DNA from: Pleomorphochaeta sp963678575
GTDB taxonomy: Bacteria > Spirochaetota > Spirochaetia > Sphaerochaetales > Sphaerochaetaceae
DNA: 64,000 bases
NCBI GenBank assembly: GCA_963678575.2
Contig: CAXXHV010000002.1
Location: 124,001-188,000 of the forward strand
Direction: 5' to 3'
A program made the position numbers and the translations under genes. The notes beneath the pieces are model-generated. The model had not been told where the DNA came from, did no database searches, and was given only the letters and a program-made list of their open reading frames with translations. Within the stretch, counting starts at the first letter, position 1; the number at the start of each line of letters is the position of its first letter. Shown in pieces: positions 61,007-64,000 of this stretch.

Positions 61007-61246
61007 ATGAGAAAAGCATTTACTTTATTACTTTTAGTTTTAATAACAACAATGTTTTCACTAACTGCTAAATCAATAACAGTTCGTATAGCAGCTTATG
61101 TTCCTGAGAAAATTACTTTTGAACAAACTGAAGATAGTTTTTCTGTTAATACTAATATGAATAATATTGCATATGGTTTTTATGGAATGGACGGATCTTT
61201 AACTGATGCTCAAAGTGCAGATGTATTAGCAATAACTGCTCTTTAA
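61007..61246 (+). CDS. Very small secreted protein related in layout to the neighbouring paralogs
   Basis: The 79-residue protein has a signal peptide (MRKAFTLLLLVLITTMFSLTA) and a mature chain of about 57 residues starting KSITVRIAAYVPEKITFEQ. The paralogs begin KSAQVQLETTVEETPVSYQ, so their first ~20 mature residues share spacing and pattern. It lacks the later strands of the paralogs, so it may be a truncated or separate member. AAGGAG precedes the ATG. It is expressed from its own strong promoter and ends with a strong terminator. Confidence 0.75.
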   Translation: MRKAFTLLLLVLITTMFSLTAKSITVRIAAYVPEKITFEQTEDSFSVNTNMNNIAYGFYGMDGSLTDAQSADVLAITAL

Positions 61247-61302
61247 TTTATTTAGAATATTATCTTTTACAGACAATATATATAGTTAAAAGCTTGCAAA
61301 CA

Positions 61303-61350
61303 AACCCAATTCTGGAAGGGAAGATCCAGGATTGGGTTACCTTTTGTTTA
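61303..61350 (+). terminator. Strong terminator after the 79-residue protein gene
   Basis: AACCCAATTCTGGA pairs with TCCAGGATTGGGTT (one G-U) around AGGGAAGA; a T-rich tract follows. Confidence 0.8.
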
Positions 61351-61475
61351 TTCTCTTTGATTATTTTTTTCTTATAATGTTTTACTATTCCTAAGATGAA
61401 TGTAAGTATAATTGTTTTGTTTTCTATTTCTTTACTCTATTTATCTTTTTTATTAATTTGTTTTAACAATAAGGA

Positions 61476-61497
61476 AGGCAACCATTTCTGGTTGCCT
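61476..61497 (-). terminator. Hairpin after paralog B
   Basis: AGGCAACCA and TGGTTGCCT form a perfect 9-bp stem with a four-base loop (GAAA on the minus strand). The T run is poor, so efficiency is uncertain. Confidence 0.6.
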
Positions 61498-61536
61498 AAT
61501 ATAATATCTCTCTTAACGATTTTATATTTTTATCTA

Positions 61537-62034
61537 TTATTGTATTGAGTATTCAATTTTTACATTACTTACATAGTTACCAGCAGGAAGTTCTGAGTTA
61601 CCAGACCAACTTAAGTTGAATTTATTAACTAGTAATGAACTATGTTTTCCAGCTACTAAAGTATCAAGTGAAGAAATTGTATTTACTTGTGGTTTAATAT
61701 TTGAATCAAAATCATTTTTACCATTGTTTAAAGTTGTTTTAAATGTATCAGGAGAAACTTTTACTGTAACAGCTAAGTCTTTATTCATATTAGATGTAGC
61801 ATTAATAGTAAAGTCTTTAGTTGAACCATTTTCAGTTAAAGGAGCTACAAAGATAGAATAATCTTTAACACCATCATTTAATACTTCATTGTTATAAGCT
61901 AATTGATAAGAAACAGGAGTTTCTTTAATAGAAGTCTTTAATTGAACTTCAGCTGATTTACCAGAAGATACTGTAGCGAACATAGAAGTCATTGCGATTG
62001 CACTTATAGTTAAGATAGTTAATAGTTTTTTCAT
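61537..62034 (-). CDS. Small secreted beta-sandwich-like protein, paralog B
   Basis: The 165-residue paralog of the protein at 59952 has the signal peptide MKKLLTILTISAIAMTSMFA, a four-residue longer linker (TVSSG) and then KSAEVQLKTSIKETPVSYQL. The domain has the same blocks (DYSIFVAPLTENGST, TSNMNKDLAVTVKV, LVAGKHSSLLVNKFNLSW) and the same end, LPAGNYVSNVKIEYSIQ. No Cys is present. It is encoded on the same strand as paralog A, with the 79-residue gene on the opposite strand between them. A tandem duplication that kept the promoter is the simplest origin. Confidence 0.75.
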   Translation of the reverse strand: MKKLLTILTISAIAMTSMFATVSSGKSAEVQLKTSIKETPVSYQLAYNNEVLNDGVKDYSIFVAPLTENGSTKDFTINATSNMNKDLAVTVKVSPDTFKTTLNNGKNDFDSNIKPQVNTISSLDTLVAGKHSSLLVNKFNLSWSGNSELPAGNYVSNVKIEYSIQ

Positions 62035-62077
62035 AATTTAGTTTTCCTTTTAAATTAATTTGATTTGTTATGATTAA

Positions 62078-62106
62078 AATATACAATACTCTGTAACTTA
62101 TGTCAA
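62078..62106 (-). promoter_or_regulatory. Promoter of paralog B
   Basis: TTGACA, 17 bases, TATATT. The spacer starts TAAGTTACA and ends GTATTG, nearly the same as at paralog A. Similarity continues upstream for about 60 bases. Confidence 0.85.
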
Positions 62107-62286
62107 CAATTATTTAACAAAAAATACAAAAAAATAATAAAAATAGTTAATTGCTTATAATATAAAGAATTAAACATATATAAGTTATACAATATTAATG
62201 TAACTTGTGTAATATGTAGAAAAAATAAAATGAATTAAATTAAAATGTTGTCTTGAAATTTAAATTATATTAAATGGTACAAATAT

Positions 62287-62338
62287 AAAAAAACGATTAC
62301 ATGAACTAATAATCTTAATTTCTATGTAATCGTTTTTT
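62287..62338 (-). terminator. Terminator of the hydG-hydE operon
   Basis: A perfect 15-bp inverted repeat (AAAAAACGATTACAT and ATGTAATCGTTTTTT) with a 21-base loop. The A and T ends let it act in both directions. Confidence 0.85.
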
Positions 62339-62356
62339 ATATTTATTAAATAAATA

Positions 62357-63421
62357 TTATTGTAGATCGATATAATCACCTCTAGAAAAATCATATTCTA
62401 AACCTAATTTTATTAAATTTGATTTAATGTTTTCTAATTGTTGAGCACTTTCTTTTCCCCAGGATTTTTTCCCATCATATAGTTTGTAATCTTTTCTATG
62501 ATTTTGTGGAGTAAGATTTGGCATTATGACATTACAACTATATATTAAAGCTTGATTACTATATTTTTCACCTATTGTGGCTAAAGCAGTAGTTGCAGGT
62601 ATTAAAGCTTTGGGTAATATAATTCTAACTAGTGATAATAATATTAAAGTGTGTTTTATATTTACATTATATAAATCTTTAAAGGGTGTATCTATATGAG
62701 GAATAAAAGGTCCAATTCCAATCATTTCTGGATTTAATTTTTTTAAAAACATTAAATCTTTAGTGATTGTTTCAATTGTTTGATATGGTGAGTCTACCAT
62801 GAACCCCGCGCCTGTTTGATATTTTAATTCTTTTAAAATTTTTAAACAATTTCGTCTATTATCAAAACTCATTGATTTGGGATGAAGTGAATTATAATGA
62901 TTTCTATCAGCAGTTTCATGTCTCAATAAGAATCTGTCAGCGCCGCTTTCTTTTAAGGCTTTATAAAAATCATAATCAAGTTCTCCAATAGATAAAGTTA
63001 TAGCACTATTTGGACAATTTTCTTTTATTTTTTTACAAATATTATTTAGTATTATTTTATCATATTTAGGATCTTCACCACCTTGCATTACGAAAGTTCT
63101 GAAACCTAGATTATAACCTTCAATGCAACTATTAATTATTTCATCTTCTGATAGTCGATATCGATGAGCATTTTTATTAGAAGCTCTTATTCCACAATAA
63201 TAACAGTCTCGTTTACAATAAGAAGATATTTCAACAAGGCCTCTAAAATATACTTTATTATCATAATATTTATTTCGAAAATATTTGGATAAAATATGCA
63301 AATTTAGAATTTCTTCTTTATTAGCTTTATTGAAATAAAAATCAATTATAGTAGCTAAAGAACAATTATTAAAATTTAATAATTGTTCTCTAGCTACAGT
63401 CGGATTATTATAATCTAACAT
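62357..63421 (-). CDS. hydE: [FeFe]-hydrogenase maturase HydE (radical SAM)
   Basis: This radical-SAM enzyme helps to make the dithiomethylamine ligand of the [FeFe]-hydrogenase H-cluster. The cluster motif is CKRDCYYC (Cys69, Cys73, Cys76 from the chosen start; CX3CX2C). Further landmarks are FVMQGGEDPK, LLRHETADRNHYNSLHP, GAGFMVDSPYQT, IGIGPFIPHIDTPF and CNVIMPNLTPQNHRKDY, all of the HydE type. The start is ATG 63421 with GGTGAG upstream; a longer TTG-started frame begins at 63439. It overlaps the hydG stop by 14 bases, so translation is coupled. Confidence 0.95.
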   Translation of the reverse strand: MLDYNNPTVAREQLLNFNNCSLATIIDFYFNKANKEEILNLHILSKYFRNKYYDNKVYFRGLVEISSYCKRDCYYCGIRASNKNAHRYRLSEDEIINSCIEGYNLGFRTFVMQGGEDPKYDKIILNNICKKIKENCPNSAITLSIGELDYDFYKALKESGADRFLLRHETADRNHYNSLHPKSMSFDNRRNCLKILKELKYQTGAGFMVDSPYQTIETITKDLMFLKKLNPEMIGIGPFIPHIDTPFKDLYNVNIKHTLILLSLVRIILPKALIPATTALATIGEKYSNQALIYSCNVIMPNLTPQNHRKDYKLYDGKKSWGKESAQQLENIKSNLIKLGLEYDFSRGDYIDLQ

Positions 63422-64000
63422 CTCGCTCACCATTTTCAATTCTTTTTAGTAATTCAAGGACTTTAGGGTAGGAAGGCTTGTCTTTTAAAGAATCAATGTG
63501 TTCATTAATTGTTTTATTAATAATAGGTAGTGAAGATTCGCTAGCATAATCAATAGCATATTCTTTAAGCGTAAATACAGCATTTGGTATACAATAATTA
63601 TATACAAATTTTGTTTTAGCTACTTTCATAAATTCTTCTCCAGTTCTGCCAGCTCTATAACAAGCGGTACAGAATGAAGGAATTGTTTTCATTTCACAAA
63701 TTTCTTTAACAACATCATCAAGAGTTCTACTGTCTCCAATAGTAAATTGTTCCTTAGTCGGAATAGAATTTGCATTTTTAGATTGAGAATAAGCACCAAC
63801 GCCAATTCTTGTTCCTGCATCAATTTGGGATACACCCAAAGGAATTACTTCTCTTCTTACTTCATCTGGTTCTCTTGCAGTGCATATTAGTCCTGTATAA
63901 GGAATAGAAAGTCTTAAAATTGCAATTAATTTTTTAAATTCTTCATCACTTACTGTATATTCAGGGTTAGATGAGTATGGGGTATCTATTGCTGGGGTAA
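63408..64000 (-). CDS. hydG: [FeFe]-hydrogenase maturase HydG, 5' part beyond the window
   Basis: HydG is a radical-SAM tyrosine lyase that makes CO and CN- ligands for the H-cluster. Only about 197 C-terminal residues are in the window; the frame stays open to the right edge. Recognisable parts are SIPYTGLICTAREP, PLGVSQIDAGTRIGVGAYSQ and SFCTACYRAGRTGEEFM, whose Cys-x2-Cys, with a later Cys in VYNYCIPNAVF, binds the auxiliary cluster. The apparent ATG at 63839 is internal and not the true start. Confidence 0.93.
   Translation of the reverse strand, partial: TPAIDTPYSSNPEYTVSDEEFKKLIAILRLSIPYTGLICTAREPDEVRREVIPLGVSQIDAGTRIGVGAYSQSKNANSIPTKEQFTIGDSRTLDDVVKEICEMKTIPSFCTACYRAGRTGEEFMKVAKTKFVYNYCIPNAVFTLKEYAIDYASESSLPIINKTINEHIDSLKDKPSYPKVLELLKRIENGERDVRL

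Overview
The window is A+T-rich bacterial DNA that most resembles an anaerobic, host- or gut-associated spirochaete (Spirochaetota). This assignment is inference. It rests on solute-binding proteins whose signal peptides end in Ala-x-Gly-x-x-Glu-like stretches (FANGASE, FANGQPE, FASGSSEE), on the many sugar ABC importers, on a short outer-membrane-barrel-like protein ending in Phe, and on [FeFe]-hydrogenase maturases. I saw no integrase, transposase, phage gene or CRISPR array. Most genes sit in compact operons with good Shine-Dalgarno sites and clear intrinsic terminators.

Layout. 0-6.5 kb is housekeeping: a coiled-coil protein gene, rplT, rpmI and infC (minus strand), class II fructose-bisphosphate aldolase, a lipoprotein-sized unknown, tatD, and a two-gene sufC/sufB-like Fe-S assembly pair. 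6.6-9 kb holds a dicarboxylate/amino-acid symporter, a double-cupin protein and tRNA-Leu(UAA). 9.3-18 kb is a sugar or sugar-derivative locus: a LacI regulator, two Gfo/Idh/MocA oxidoreductases, two TIM-barrel isomerase/epimerases and a complete ribose-type ABC importer. 18.2-20.8 kb has a barrel-like secreted protein, a cation diffusion facilitator and a pentapeptide-repeat protein.

21-28 kb is a well-defined isomalto-oligosaccharide/dextran locus: binding protein, two permeases, an apparently cytoplasmic GH66 enzyme, an AraC regulator and a GH13 alpha-1,6-glucosidase-like enzyme. 28-33 kb has an ArsR regulator with a perfect dyad operator, an FAD/NAD disulfide reductase family enzyme, an ACT/DUF711 pair and a 2-hydroxyacid dehydrogenase. 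33.8-39.2 kb is an amino-acid ABC importer whose leader contains a terminator and a competing hairpin, joined to a cytidylate-kinase-like protein, an M20 hydrolase and an ornithine/alanine-racemase-family enzyme. 39.2-42.2 kb (minus) is an NTF2-like/SDR/CrtI-like redox operon whose first gene seems to start at AUC.

42.5-50.2 kb is a LacI-controlled polyol locus: importer, mannitol-dehydrogenase-family enzyme and a sedoheptulokinase-like FGGY kinase. 50.5-53.6 kb is a NEW3-domain protein with an ABC-2 transporter. 54.2-57.7 kb is metal homeostasis: mntP, copZ-like, csoR and copA, with two CsoR-type operators. 57.8-59.9 kb is a TetR-controlled GH13 amylase with two matching operators. 59.9-62.1 kb holds three small secreted proteins driven by near-identical promoters, which is the least explained part of the window. 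62.3 kb to the end is hydE and the 3' part of hydG.

Taken together, the cell appears to import many glycans, polyols and amino acids through ABC systems and metabolise them in the cytoplasm under local repressors, in an anaerobe that makes an [FeFe] hydrogenase.
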